A stretch of 64,000 nt of DNA, taken from NCBI GenBank assembly GCA_050084985.1, contig JBITNC010000001.1:12710001-12774000 (forward strand). The letters run 5' to 3'. Below are positions 23,491-34,659 of this stretch, piece after piece (position 1 is the first letter of the stretch; the number at the start of each line of letters is the position of its first letter). The stretch comes from Nageia nagi (taxonomy: Eukaryota; Pinophyta). A model generated the notes under the pieces. It did no database searches and was not told where the DNA came from. It saw only the letters and a list, made by a program, of their open reading frames with translations. Made by a program: the position numbers and the translations under genes.

Positions 23491-23996
23491 ACATTCTCCT
23501 TACCTTTATAGTATATTATCTCATAATCATACCCTAGTAGTTTGGTTACCTGTTTTTATTGCTCAGGCATAGAAATGCATTGCTCAATGAAACATTTTAA
23601 ACTGTGATGATCTATGAGGATGATGAAATGGCAACCAATGAGATATGGTCTCCAACATTGAACTGTATGAATTATGGCAAGCATTTCTTTTTCATAAGTG
23701 GATTTGCCCAAATTTTTTCTAGAGAGTGCTCTACTAGTGAATGCCAAGGGATGCCCCTTCTACATTAATACTTCCCTAATTCCTACTCCACAAGCTTCTC
23801 TTTCTATCACAAAGGTTTTAGAAAAATCTAGCATTGCTAATACTGAGATGGTACACATCACCTTCTTGAGCTTAAGAAAAGCTGCCTTAGCTCTAGGGGA
23901 CCATTGGAATGCATTCTTTTTTAACAACATGGTTAGAGGTGCTACAATATTTCCATAATCCTTCACAAATTTTCTATAATATCCTATCAACCCCAA
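23491..23996 (-). pseudogene. Chromovirus RNase H and RT connection
   Basis: From 23996: [20 protein letters not shown], then [20 protein letters not shown] (the RT thumb to RNase H hinge), then [16 protein letters not shown], where the first catalytic RNase H residue is D in active copies and here reads E. The piece 23747-23556 has MAFTSRALSRKNLGKSTYEK and CHFIILIDHHSLKCF, the following RNase H blocks. A TAG/frameshift gap separates the two pieces. An overlapping plus-strand frame at 23698-23958 is a shadow. Confidence 0.88.
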
Positions 23997-24720
23997 GAAT
24001 CCTCAAAGACTTCTCAAAGATGTAGGAATAGACTAGTTTTGCATGTCAATAATCTTTTGTGGATCCACCTTAACTCCCTCTTCAGATATAACATGGCCTA
24101 CGTTATCAATTTCCCTATTACTGAATAAACATTTTGATTTTTTTGCATATAGCTAGTGTTCTTTCAAATTTTGTAAGGTTTGGTCAACATGTACCACATG
24201 TTCTTGCCATGTCTTACTGTAGATCAAGATATCATCAAAGAAAACTAAAATGAACTTCCTAAGGAATGGATGAAACACCTAATTCATTAAACTTTAAAAC
24301 ATACATGGAGCATTTGTGAGGCCAAAAGGCATGACTAGGAACTCATAATGGCCCTCATGGATGCAAAATGTAGTTTTTAATATATCCTCATCCTTGAGGT
24401 GGATTTGGTGATACCTAGATCATAGGTCCAAATTAGAAAAATATTTTGCCCCATGCAGTTCATCCAATAATTCATCAATGATCAAGATGGGAAATTTGTC
24501 CTTAATGGTAATTTTATTGAGGGCCCTAAAATCCATGCACATACACCAAGAACCATCTTTCTTATGAACCAATATAATTGAAGATGAATATGGCTTATGC
24601 TAGGTCAAATTACTCCCACATCTAATAGTTCCTTAACCAATTTTTTAATTTAATTTTTTTTGTAAACAAGGATATCGATAAGGATGAATGTTTGGTGGGT
24701 GACTTCCTAGCACTATTTAG
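23997..24720 (-). pseudogene. Chromovirus reverse transcriptase
   Basis: The minus-strand sequence contains KELLDVGVI near 24640, a KMVLGVCAW-like block, and LRTNFPS near 24500. The catalytic box FFDDILIY has its two aspartates at 24231-24236. These are the ordered RT fingers and palm motifs of Ty3/gypsy. The FDD aspartates are intact, unlike those in the surrounding copia RT. Many stops occur between blocks. It would copy the genomic RNA from a tRNA primer. Confidence 0.85.
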
Positions 24721-25129
24721 ATAACACGATCATGTAATCACTAGGGTGGTAAGACTCTTGATTCCTCAAAGGTACTTGAATGCATACTTAAGATGGGCTA
24801 TAGATCCTTAGGCTCTATGATTTCAAATTTGATGATTGCTAAAGAGTATAACTATGCTAGCATTCCTTTTCCAAATTTTCATAGGATCTTTTACATGTGA
24901 TGTGAGCTCATAATTTGTATAGATCCACCCTATATTCCCCTGTGAGTATGCTCTTGTTCATCTATTTTGAAGGTCATCTATATCTTTGCAAAATTCTATT
25001 GTATAGTACCCAAGGTCCTTAGCCACTATACCCCCAAAACTATATCACGTCCCTTTTCAAAGTATAGTGGTCCATGCTTAGTTTGACATTGTGACATGTG
25101 CCTTTACATGTTATTTTTCCTCCATTACC

Positions 25130-25330
25130 AATGATAACCTCAAAATTATTTATAGGGTAAATGTAATAATCAACAACCTTAGCCACTCATGGATTAATGA
25201 AATTATGAGTACTTCCTAAATCCAATGATATTATGAGAGGACACTTTTTAGAGAACCCTTTGACCTTCATAGTTTGAGGGGTGATAATTATTGCTAATGC
25301 ATTGTAAGAGATAATTGGGGCCTCCTCATT
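25130..25330 (-). pseudogene. Chromovirus aspartic protease
   Basis: A minus-strand frame near 25240 reads CPLIISLDLGSTHNFIN. This is the retropepsin active-site block, normally D-S-G-(S/A)-T-H-(N)-F. Here the serine is leucine (DLGS), while the aspartate is kept. It lies between gag and RT, as expected. The downstream part of the domain (EVIIGNG and CKGTC) is visible at about 25100-25150. It would process the Gag-Pol polyprotein. Confidence 0.78.
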
Positions 25331-25379
25331 TGGAATTTCTTCTGTAGCCTCTTCAAGTCAACACTCATATTCCTCCTCA

Positions 25380-26367
25380 CTAAGAGCATCAGCATCAAGC
25401 AAATATAACTTTTATTATGTATAATGATGACCATGAACAAATTTCTCATCATAATTATAGCATAGGCTCTTCTTTTAATGCTCTTCCATTTCTTCCCACA
25501 TCAACTTCTTAGTTTGCATTATACAATTCAAAGGTGGGTCACTTATGTTATTAGAGTAATGGGAAATATTATGTGTTTTGGTGAATGGAGGTCTTGCATT
25601 TCATCAATGAGTACTAGCTTTATCTTTAGTGAGCTTTGCTAGGGTAATAGCATCCATCATAGTTTTTGGATTAAACATTTAGACCTCTAGTTTAATTTCT
25701 TCCTTTAAACCACTGATAAAACAAGTTGTGAAAAATTCATCATCTAACCCCTCTATGTGATTTGCCAATTTTTTAAATTGATTTTGGTATTCTTTGACTG
25801 TTGTAGTTTGATGTAACTTGGTTAATACCCCTATGAAGTCATCATAGTCACTAGGACCAAAATGGATCAATAATTGTTGAGTGAATTCATCCCATGAAGG
25901 AGCAAGATGTATTTTGGAGTACTATTAGTGCCATTGGAGAGCCGCATGGTCCAAATGAAAGGATGCCATGTGCACCTTCAAATCCTCTAAGATTTAGTTC
26001 AATGTGAAATACTATCCAACTTTATAAATCCAACCATTGGGATTATCTCCATCAAGTCAATGAAAATCCAATTTGGTTGTGTAGGAAAGAATGAAAACAC
26101 CTTGTTGGCTCTAAAGTTATGATGATAGCCTTATGGATTTCTTGATTGTCCTAATTGCTATGAATTGGATGCATTATTGGTATGACTAAGACTTAGTTGA
26201 ACACTATCACATTTACTATCAAGGGTTTGTATTTATGTTTACATTTATCAAATTTTTGCTTTGAATGTACTGGTAAGTGTATCTACCATTTGTTGGATCA
26301 TTGTTTGAAATGTCATCATGGTAGGATCAGCTTGTGCTACTGTTTGGGATCTTGTTTCAGGAACCAT
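25380..26367 (-). pseudogene. Chromovirus gag
   Basis: The likely start is the ATG at 26367-26365, followed by VPETRSQTVAQADPTMM. The capsid core is at 25870-25679: MIHFGPSDYDDFIGVLTKL, TVKEYQNQFKKLANHIEGL and CFISGLKEEIKLEV, a classic Retrotrans_gag pattern. A zinc-knuckle remnant appears near 25450 as LCYNYDEKFVHGHHY, where second and later cysteines are replaced. Stops separate the pieces. About 780 bp of leader lies between this ATG and the PBS. Confidence 0.85.
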
Positions 26368-27149
26368 TTCTAAAAATTGCTATTTTTGAAGCTAATATTT
26401 CTAGAAACTGCTATTTTTAGAAATTGCTATTTTTAGAAAGTGCTTGAAAAAGTGTATAGGTGTAATATATCAAAATTATCAGCTCAAAAATATAATCATA
26501 ATGGGCTAGGTCTCCCAATGATGATTTTTGGACCATTGAACTCTTTTTTTTCTTTTTTACATGTATAGGTTGGTTTGCTTTTGTTAAAAACTATTGAAAT
26601 GGTATAGATTTTGAGTTATTTTGCTTTGAAGGTTTGCTACCTCTAAACTGCTATTTTTGTCAGCTTTAAAAACTACATGTCATACATTTTACTTCTCAAA
26701 TTAAGGTTTTTTATGTAAACAAATGATTATAAGGTAAGGATTATCTACTCTATAGGCTTGTCTAAACACCCCTCCTATCCAACTTTCATAAGGAAAGAGG
26801 CTACAAAGATGGTTTTTGTGACAAGTAACTCTATAGTGGCACTTCCTGGTGCACTACAGTTTACAAATGATCGACATAGTTTTCTACCTAATTTTCATTT
26901 ATAGCCTAAATAGTCTTTGATATACCTTTCAGTACATGGATTCCAATTCCATGTACGGTTCTGCTTGAGGCTTGCATATTGGTGCAAAGTTTTTTGCACT
27001 TCACTTCACACATAGCTTTATGGGAAAGTGTGCTTAACCAAAAATGATAGATCCTCCTAGATATTTTAAAACCCTTGATATAGGGTTTCTAGCCTAGACC
27101 TCTAAGAAATTTATTTTTATTTTCCTACAGCATAATGGCCCTAGAATGA
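26368..27149 (-). other. 5' leader of chromovirus
   Basis: Untranslated sequence between PBS and gag. At about 26380-26450 a short motif containing GCTATTTTTAGAAA repeats three to four times in a row on the plus strand, a small tandem repeat. I see no coding frame. Confidence 0.55.
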
Positions 27150-27161
27150 GTTTTGATACTA
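27150..27161 (-). promoter_or_regulatory. Primer-binding site of chromovirus (initiator Met tRNA type)
   Basis: On the minus strand TAGTATCAAAAC lies two bases inside the 5' LTR. It differs from the standard plant site TGGTATCAGAGC by three G-to-A changes, all consistent with cytosine deamination on the plus strand. Confidence 0.75.
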
Positions 27162-27163
27162 GA

Positions 27164-27567
27164 TGTTATGATGCTACAAATATGAAAAAGGGAAATATTA
27201 CAAAAATGAAATGAATATTGATTTGAAATAGGAAAATGATAACTATCTATTGGAAATAATAGAGCATGTGCTGGTAAATAGAACATGAAATAGCATCAAT
27301 AAGTAGATAAGGATAGGATTTTATTGAATAGTAATAGAATCATAGGCTACTTTGAGTGGGTTACCTCCTTACAACTCTAAAGGTTAAAAATAATGTTCAA
27401 GATTCCTTTCTCCACACACTTCTATCTATTTATAATAAACTAACCCTAACCCTAATAGTAATGCAAAATTGATCCCAACCCTTACAATCATAATAATACA
27501 ATATAGGTTGATAATTTAATAAAATACTAATACTAACACTAAAATGTTAGGATGTGGGATCCTAATA
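27164..27567 (-). repeat. 5' LTR of chromovirus
   Basis: 404 bp. The plus-strand left end is TGTTATGATGC and the right end is GGATCCTAATA, where the last CA has become TA. It carries an approximately 20-bp stretch (near 27525) missing from the partner LTR. It is flanked by AACAC on the right. Confidence 0.92.
27426..27434 (-). promoter_or_regulatory. TATA box in chromovirus 5' LTR
   Basis: TATAAATAG on the minus strand, about 135 bp from the LTR start and conserved in the other LTR near 21848. This is the likely core promoter of the element. Confidence 0.6.
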
Positions 27568-29015
27568 AACACTCTCATCACTCTTGCATTTTGTTTTGTA
27601 CACTCATTTTGAACCAACCATTTTCTTTCCATTAGTCAACTCATAAAGTTCCCAAGTGTCATTCCTCTTAGTAGAATCAATCTCCTCTTCCATAAATTGC
27701 ATCCAAACACCATTAGAAGAAGCTTATTCATAACAATATGGTTCAATAATAGTAATGTTTTAAATAGAAATAGAATTTGAAATAGAACAAAGTGCATAAT
27801 TTACCATTTCACTTTTGGGCTCTCCATTGTCTTCATATCCATACATTTGAATGCTCTCTAATCTTGCAACTAGATTTTGTATTTCTTGCTTTTGGCTTCT
27901 TGTGATTCTTCTCATGGTGTTTCCTTCAATAATTTGACTTTTTGGATGATCCTTCAACCATCTCTTACCTTTGTTTCCTTAATTTAGCAATCTTGCATTG
28001 GGTGAACTTACTGCACTTACAAATTTTATTATTGTAGTGGAACTAAATGATCTTTGTGAGCTTGGAGAACTCACACTTTGTGGGTGTCCTTCAATTTTAT
28101 TTCTCATAACATAGTTGGGCTTCTATTTTACTATTTCTTTCTCCTCCAAACTCTCTTCTTCAAGAACACTCTACTGCAATTTTTATTATTGGATTCTCTC
28201 CCCTTCATCAAAAATTGCATCTCTTGATATGATTATTTTGTGGCTCTTGGGATTATAGAATTTGTAGGCTTTTGAATGCTCACAATATCCTATAAACACA
28301 CAAGGCTCATATTTTTCATCCAACTTCCTCCTCTTTTCATCATCAATGTGCACATATGCTAGACACCCAAACACTCTCAAGTGTTCCAAATTTGGTTTTA
28401 TTTCAAACCAAGCTTCATAAGGGGTAATTTTATCCAAGCTTCTTGTAGGAGATTGGTTCAAAATATACATTATTGTCCTTATTGATTTAGCCCAATAAAT
28501 GTTGGGCATTTGTTTACTTTACATCATGCTTCTTGCCAATCCAATAAGAGTCCTATTTTTCCTTTTTGCTACACCATTTTGTTGTGGTATGTAGGGAGAT
28601 GTAAGGTGTCTTCTAATGCCATTCTCCTTACAAAACTAAAAAAAAATCATTGCTACAATATTCCCCTCCTCTATCACTTCTCAAACATTTCACACTATAC
28701 CTAATTTGTTTCTCAATAAACAATTTGAATTCCTTAAAACAATTAAATTCTTCATCTTTGCTTCAGTTAAAATAAACCCAACTCATTCTTATGAAATCAT
28801 AAATGAAGTGATAAAGTAATAAGATTTACCAAAATGTTGAGTTTGTATAGGCCAACAAATATCAAAATGGACCAATTGGAGAGGGTGTTTGGATTTCCAT
28901 GCTTCATTATTTGAAAACTTGCCCCTTGTTTACATTCCTAGTGCACACTCTTCACACACATCTTTACTTTCTTCTACTTGTGAATGCCCTCTCACCATTT
29001 CTGAAAGAGTTTTCA
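27568..29015 (-). pseudogene. Copia integrase and start of RT
   Basis: The integrase C-terminal half is well kept at 28509-28186: MPNIYWAKSIRTIMYILNQS, TPYEAWFEIKPNLEHLRVFG, CVFIGY and IISRDAIFDE, all typical copia blocks. The core catalytic part (28510-29000) is shifted and stop-ridden, yet short matches are visible. A linker follows with IRRITRSQK-like sequence at 27957-27760. The frame then enters the RT start just before the nested insertion. Overlapping plus-strand frames at 28510-28704 are shadows. Confidence 0.85.
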
Positions 29016-29540
29016 AACTCTAAAAATTCAAGTGCTTAAGTCTCATATGCCAAAGTTTACTTGTGTCCTCAATCCCCACAAAAACATAGCCACCATTTTT
29101 CTTAAGAAATTTTACAAGAAAGAGTTTATTTTTAGTCATATGAATAGTAGTCACATGTATCTCACCATGATTTTTATCATATATCTTGCACATTTTATCT
29201 TCAAATACCAATTTATAATTCTTTTATACCATTTGGCTAATACTTAATAAACTCTATTTTAAATCTAGAGTGTAGTAAATGTTCTTTACCTTCATGGTTC
29301 CCTTCTTTGTTGAAACTTGCATCTCTACTTTGCCAACAATCTCCAATCTCACACTAGATTTATAAGAGTAGTCAATTGAAGAGAGCAAAGATTTCTCATT
29401 GGTCATGTGATTTGAGCAACCATTATCCAATAGCCAAGTCTCATCTTAAAATTTTTGAGAATTTATCATTAACAAGAATATTGTTCTTCACCATAACTAT
29501 GCTCTTCCTTTCCATAATTTATTGCTTTGCCTTCATGTGC
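29016..29540 (-). pseudogene. Copia protease region and GAG-pre-integrase domain
   Basis: The frame 29211-29020 ends in DTSKLWHMRLKHLNF. The family motif is LWH-RLGH-N, so this is the pre-integrase domain, with its zinc-ligand histidines kept. Preceding sequence (29230-29540) contains a protease-like region in pieces, with a cysteine-rich spot near 29480. No clean D-S/T-G motif was found. Confidence 0.78.
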
Positions 29541-30430
29541 TTGCTTTATTCTACATTCATACTCAAAATAGCCAAATTTATTATAGTAATAGCATTGCAT
29601 ATTTCTTTTATCTTTACCTCTACCAGCTCCTCTTTCAGAGTGTCTCCCCCTTGATGATGATGATGGTTAATTTTTTGAATTTTGCTCTCTTCCTCTTCAT
29701 CTTCCTCTTCCAAAGGAACCTCTTCTTCTAGATCTACCTCTTCCTCTTGCACCTCTACCTTATCCTTCATTCTCTTTGATGGAGAATGCTTGTTCATCAT
29801 TGTTACTTGTTCCTGCTCTTATTCTCTTTGACATTCTCTCTTCATGTGATGAGAGCCAATTAAATTATTAATTTCCATGGTAGAGAGGTCTTTTGTCTCT
29901 TCAATAATAAGTATAGCATGATCAAACTTCTCTGTCAAGGTTCTAAAAACCTTCTTGATAATAACTTCATTTTCTGTCTTCTCTCCAAGAGTGGCCATTT
30001 TATTTATTATGGCTTTCACTCTCACATAGTAATCTCTAGAAGTGTCCTTCTCTTCTTGCTTCATATTCTCAAACTCCTTTCTTAGTATTTGGAGTTTTAC
30101 TTCTTTCACTTTAAGGTTCCCATGATAGCCTTCTCTCAATACTTCCCATGCTTCTTGGGCTAAGACACAAGCTAAGATTATGGAGAAGATGCACTTTTCC
30201 AAAGTTGCTTGTATGAAGGATAGAGCCATGGAGTTTTGTCTCTCATTATCCTTTATTTCTTTCTTTTCATCTACACTCAAGGCACTCCAATCTCCAAGAT
30301 CATTATAGCTAGCTTCTACAATATCCCAATAGCCTTTTCCCTTCAAGAGAGTCTTCATCTGGACACTCTAATACTCATAGTCACCTCTATCAAATTATGG
30401 AATGGTGATTGAATTTGATTTGCTTTCCAT
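29541..30430 (-). pseudogene. Copia gag
   Basis: Probable start ATG at 30430-30428 (MESKSNSITIP, then an in-frame stop). The large open piece 30358-29819 (179 codons) has MKTLLKGKGYWDIVEASYND, WSALSVDEKKEIKDNERQNS and RDYYVRVKAIINKMATLGE, the usual UBN2/gag-polypeptide blocks of copia. The next piece, 29800-29546, begins in a shifted frame (an acidic run replaces the usual glycine-arginine linker) and ends near a zinc knuckle, read as CYYYNKFGYFEYEC, where the second cysteine and the histidine are lost to tyrosine. Confidence 0.9.
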
Positions 30431-30471
30431 CTAATCTCTACTTATTCTTGAACCCAAACTAATCCAATAAA

Positions 30472-30483
30472 GCTCTAATACCA
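30472..30483 (-). promoter_or_regulatory. Primer-binding site of copia element (initiator Met tRNA)
   Basis: On the minus strand TGGTATTAGAGC lies two bases inside the 5' LTR. The standard plant site is TGGTATCAGAGC, so there is one C-to-T change. Confidence 0.88.
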
Positions 30484-30485
30484 AA

Positions 30486-30964
30486 TGAAGTTATTAAATA
30501 CTTTCAATTAAAATGAATTGCTCTATAATTCAACTCTGCAACTCAAAGTATGAACACACACTCAATAATGGAGGACTAGAATTTAACCAAAAATACCCAA
30601 ATCACTATTAAGAATACAATTCACATACTAACACACTTCAAAATTTGCTAATACATCATATAACACATAAGAGATCATAGGTGACCTTAACCATTCAACT
30701 TACAAGCTGGAAATCAAAATGGACTAGAAATGAAATGCCAAAATGAACAAGAAACAACACATAGGAAACACTACTAGCCAGTCAGTTAGTTGACTAGTCA
30801 GTGGGTTGGTTATGAATTGGACTAACTAGTGAGCTAGTTATGAACTAGGCTAATCAGTATGTAGTGTACTAGTTTACAAATAGAAAAGAAGCACTTAAAA
30901 TAGTAAGCTTTAATTTCACTCAATTTTGATGTCTCATGTTATCTTAAGGTCTTCAAAGTCTTCA
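30486..30964 (-). repeat. 5' LTR of copia element
   Basis: 479 bp, equal in length to the partner at 19750. The plus-strand ends are TGAAGTTATTAAATAC and AAAGTCTTCA. It is followed by AGAAT, the right half of the target duplication. I did not find a strong TATA box. Confidence 0.92.
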
Positions 30965-32430
30965 AGAATTGATAGATGAAGTGTACGCATACTTTTCAAA
31001 AAGCTCCAAAAGGAATATCGAATTCCAAAAATTTGCTCTTGGAAAATATATTGGAAAAAAGAATATTAAAACATGTTGACACCAGATGGATTTCAATGTT
31101 TAAACTTTCAGAAAGAGTATTTTAGCAATATAAATTTTTGATAGTTTTCTTTTATCAAAATAGAAGAGTTGTTGATAGAGCTAAAGATTTATTGTATCAC
31201 ATGAAAGAATTGGAAACATTGTTAATATTATGTGGAATGATACCAATGTTATATTAAATGAACAAATTGATCAATATGGATCAAGAGAGATCTACATATA
31301 ATTGATTTTGTAAATGAAAGGAAAAGGGTATGCTGGACTATTAACAGGTTGTATGAAATAGATTTTATAGATCCATTATTTGAAAATTGGAATTCATTGA
31401 TAAATGTAAAAAATTCAAAAAAAAAATTAAGATTCAATATTATTAACAAAATTTGTATTAGTTTCAATGATATAGATATTCCTCTATATTGTTTCAAAAG
31501 ATAGGGTGTAATGTCATCCATTGAAATTGAATTTGAGCAAGTTCCTATTACACCAATCAGATTTGAAAGAATTTTGTAGGAATCAAGGATTAAGATTTGA
31601 ATAATTTCAGATACATTAACAACAAAAATTAGAGAAATATTTCATAGAGATAATTTGCTTGAAGTTATGGCTATGGTGAATCTGAATTTTTGGAATCCGA
31701 TATCGGATTATAGCAATACAAGTCAATTTTCTAAAAAATATATAAAGAATATAGTTAATCCTTTTGGAAGAATTGTTGAAGTAAATGGTGTTGAGGTAAA
31801 AGGAATTTTAGAAAAAAAATATTTGATTCAATAGTATGGAACTTTTGGCTTGAAAATGGTTGGTTAGTTTAAAGAATTATTGAATGCATTAGAGCTTGGT
31901 TCTATAACATATTTGTGAAAAAAAACTATATCCAAGTAGTATGTTGTGAGATTCAATGTTAGAGTATTTTAATTTATATGAACTCTATCAGATAATGATT
32001 TTGGGTTTCATGGAAGATGAAATGGTTTTCAATGCTTTGCAATATGTTAAATCAAAAATACAAAATAGATTAGAAAAAAAATCTTGAAAGTTATTTGTAA
32101 ATTTATGTCTCACATCATACATTGAAAAGTTTTCTCTATAACATAGCAATAGCATTATGGAAATCATTGAGTGAGAGAAGGGGAGTAAATCAAATAGATG
32201 AAAAGGAATATGAGGATATCTTCATAGACCACATTTTGGATGTCTCAAAAGATTCATACACATGCACTAATGTAGCTCATTTTCTAATGAAGATGTTCTA
32301 GCTACCAAAGCTATGAGTCAATTTTTATATTATGATCCTTATAATATAATTTGTTAGGAACTTCATAGATTTTTCAATATGTGGATGGAAGATAATGTTA
32401 TTTTTAAACAATGTTATGTAGACATTTTTT
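30965..32430 (+). pseudogene. hAT-type (DUF4371-like) transposase gene, right part
   Basis: After the copia element the frame resumes with LIDEVYAYFSKSSKRNIEF and QKFALGKYIGKKN. Next comes HVDTRWISM across a shift, which matches the -T-RW-S- block after the catalytic core in DUF4371/hAT proteins. Later pieces include a DRAKDLLYHMKELETLL helix, RLYEIDFIDPLFENW, NINKICISF-like sequence, and LLEVMAMVNLNFWNPISDY. Frames change every 100-200 bp and stops are common. The hAT C-terminal dimerisation region should lie near 32200-32400, where CTNVAHFLM-like sequence is seen, but I cannot show it firmly. No terminal inverted repeats were found. Confidence 0.72.
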
Positions 32431-32485
32431 AAGATTTGTTAAGTTGAATTAAATTATATATAGTTATTCTAATTTCTCTTATGAA

Positions 32486-32535
32486 TGCAAGACATTGATG
32501 ATCATCTATGTCAATCGAAGATGATCATAATGCCC
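32486..32535. repeat. Isolated 24-bp-type repeat units
   Basis: Two units with the core GATGATCATCTATGTCAATC and AGATGATCATAATG lie outside the main arrays. They share the core of arrays 2 and 3. Confidence 0.55.
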
Positions 32536-32621
32536 ATTCTAAATTTCTCATTGTAATCAACTTTGAACATAGTTGCTAATGCAAATTTCAAAAGCAATAG
32601 TATAAAATGCATATGTATGCG

Positions 32622-32840
32622 AACATTCTAAATTTCTAATTCAATCATGGGCATTACTTTTCATTTCAATATTTCAATGTTTTTCCACAATCATTACAAA
32701 ATATAATTTTAAATCACATATTTATGCAAATATTATAAATTTCTAATTCATTCATGGGTATTACTATTCATTTCAATATTTTAATGTATTTCCACTATCA
32801 TTCAAAAATACAATTATACCATTTAAAATTATATATTAAT
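32622..32840. repeat. Two-copy tandem repeat, about 106 bp
   Basis: The block with CTAAATTTCTAATTCAATCA recurs 106 bp later as ATAAATTTCTAATTCATTCA. Both continue through CATTTCAATATTT and a TTTCCAC block. No function is evident. Confidence 0.7.
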
Positions 32841-33046
32841 GAAAAAAATATACTCAAAAAACATTTGCTCATACTTATGCAAACATTCAATATCCACTAA
32901 CAATTGTAATGATTCAAAAAAAACTTGCTTGCATTATCAACAATGCCACAACATGAAACAAGTACAACAAGTCTTTCTAAATTTAAAAACACTTTAGAAA
33001 AGTTTATATGAAACAAGCATAAAATAATCAAATTCTCACTTCATGT

Positions 33047-34001
33047 TTAAATATGAAATACTAACTTTTGAATAAGTTCTTCAACATTCTCAATAATCTC
33101 CTCACTTTGTTGCTCAAGCATGGTAGTTTCAACATATGTAGGTTGTGATGCCGATCCCAACTCAGCTATTGTCAATAATCCTCTTTGTGTAGTATCCAAT
33201 GTTTGTACTAAGTTTCTCAACACTTTTCCCCCATCCTCTCTCGATATCACCATAGCTTCAATCTCCTCTTTTTCTTTCATCAAAATGTGGTATCCCATAT
33301 TATGCTACTTTATTATTAATTTTAGTGTTTTATTATCCTTTAAAGATTTGAGAAACTTCTCCTTGGCCATAGATGTATTAAGCAGACTCTTCCTTGCCAT
33401 TTCAACTTGAAAAACCAAGTTGTTTACTTGTTTCTTCAAGTTATCAAAGGTGGACTAAAAAATAAAATAAGGACAATACTTAGATATGAAAACTAAAATA
33501 AAATAAGAAAAATAAACTATAATAAGAAAATGAAAATGAAATTGCTAACAAAATTATGACCTATGCCATTTCTTTTGCAAATTTGGTAATTTCCAACTTT
33601 TGCATATTAGTGTCCCAATAGTTGTAGTAAGCTTGGTCTTCAACATCTAAATTTTTGAACTTTGTTAAAATATGATTGACATCAATGTTAGCATATGGAG
33701 AAGCAAACTTTTTATTTCCAATTTTGGCCACTTTAAAATGTACCACAAGCTTCTTTGGAGAGTTTTCTAACTCTAAAAAGATCTTATCCCTCTTACCATA
33801 GTTTACAAACCTTTAATTAATCTCATTGAATAGTACTTTGGTACAAAATTCCCATATCTTAGTATTGACAAGTTTAGGAATAATAGAATTTCTAATTGTT
33901 CCCTCTATATTCAAATAAATTAAACTATCACTAGAAATAGAGGGATTTAAAACTTCATCCTCTTCTTCTTCATCTTCTTCTACGACTTTAGTTCTAGTCA
34001 T
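33047..34001 (-). pseudogene. Unrecognised coiled-coil gene, 3' exons
   Basis: Minus-strand frames run in order. 34001-33813 starts MTRTKVVEEDEEEEDEVLNP (acidic). 33746-33561 has HFKVAKIGNKKFASPYANID and ends KEMA plus TAG. After an apparent intron of about 100 bp come 33450-33303 (FDNLKKQVNNLVFQVEMARK, heptad-like) and 33298-33047 (MKEKEEIEAMVI and QQSEEIIENVEELIQKL). The putative acceptor is TTTTTTAG near 33455. The donor is TAG|GTCATA near 33558, which would be a canonical CAG|GT if the T was once C. Several stops are TAG. I do not recognise the product. The acidic N-terminus and coiled-coil C-terminus are all that can be said. Confidence 0.45.
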
Positions 34002-34659
34002 GATCTATTGTGTTACCTATTCTAGAGGCTTCTAGCTTGCAGCAACTTGATGTTAACCCCCTTTCCCTTTCCCTTTGCCATGCATTATGTCTTACTCTTC
34101 CACCATTCCTTTTAGGTAATCCTTATCAAGATCTAATGTGCAAATATTGATAGTAAAATTTGGGACATCATTAATAGATGAAATATTGTATGGCCCAAAG
34201 GCATTCGATTTCATTATTTTTTTTCTTCTCCTTATTTGAATAGAAGTAGCTCTTCCACTAGATTAAACATTTGCTAAAATATATAAAGGAATCTATTTGC
34301 CTCTTGGTAACACCCTCACCTAGCCTCTCATCAGTGGAATAGGGGGTGGAAGCATTGCTCATGAAATAATGGGTTTCCTCTGTGGAACTAAAATATTTGG
34401 CTCCCCACATTCAAAAATGAAATTTATTACATTAGTAATTTATTATAAAAGAGATAATTATTTTAAGGTATTTACATAAGACCACTTTGCTTAACTTCTG
34501 GCTCCAAGACTTATGTGGATTCTATGGAAATGGGCTATGTCTATGTTACTTGCCCTACTAGTGGTGAAGAAATTGTATTTTCAACCACATTTGCATCTGT
34601 AATCAATAAATAATTAAAAATATTTAGAAACTAGAATAAATGATTATTTGTAATCATAC
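34002..34659. other. Interval without supported gene
   Basis: AT-rich sequence between coding remnants and array 2. Minus-strand pieces near 34050-34400 have coding-like composition but no frame I can defend. Confidence 0.35.

Larger units (their letters stand above)
21582..27567 (-). mobile_element. Complete chromodomain Ty3/gypsy element (chromovirus) nested in copia RT
   Basis: 5,986 bp, with LTRs of 384 bp (left) and 404 bp (right). The size difference is an indel of about 20 bp near the right end. A perfect 5-bp target duplication, PBS and PPT are present. The minus-strand order is gag, protease, RT, RNase H, integrase, chromodomain. The small size, short LTRs and chromodomain suggest a Reina/Tekay-type chromovirus; the clade is inferred. 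The hand-counted LTR difference is about 28 in 384 (roughly 7%), about half that of the surrounding copia, in agreement with the nesting order. Confidence 0.93.
19750..30964 (-). mobile_element. Complete Ty1/copia LTR retrotransposon carrying a nested gypsy element
   Basis: Two 479-bp LTRs (19750-20228 and 30486-30964), a primer-binding site, a polypurine tract and a target duplication define the ends. Excluding the nested 21582-27567 element, it is about 5.2 kb, normal for copia. Domain order on the minus strand is gag, GAG-pre-integrase, integrase, RT, RNase H, which is the copia order. It lies inside a hAT-type transposase gene. My hand count of LTR differences is roughly 68 in 479 (about 14%), so it is old. 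The RT active site is mutated and stops are frequent. The clade is not determined. Confidence 0.92.

Noticed and set aside
23698-23958. 86-codon plus-strand frame
   Set aside because: It lies opposite the chromovirus RNase H, whose motifs are clear on the minus strand.
29376-29731. Plus-strand frames of 92 and 69 codons
   Set aside because: Shadows of the copia gag and zinc-knuckle region on the minus strand.
29546-29800. Acidic EEE-rich protein in the copia element
   Set aside because: A frameshifted reading of the usual glycine/arginine-rich gag linker; the neighbouring gag frame identifies it.
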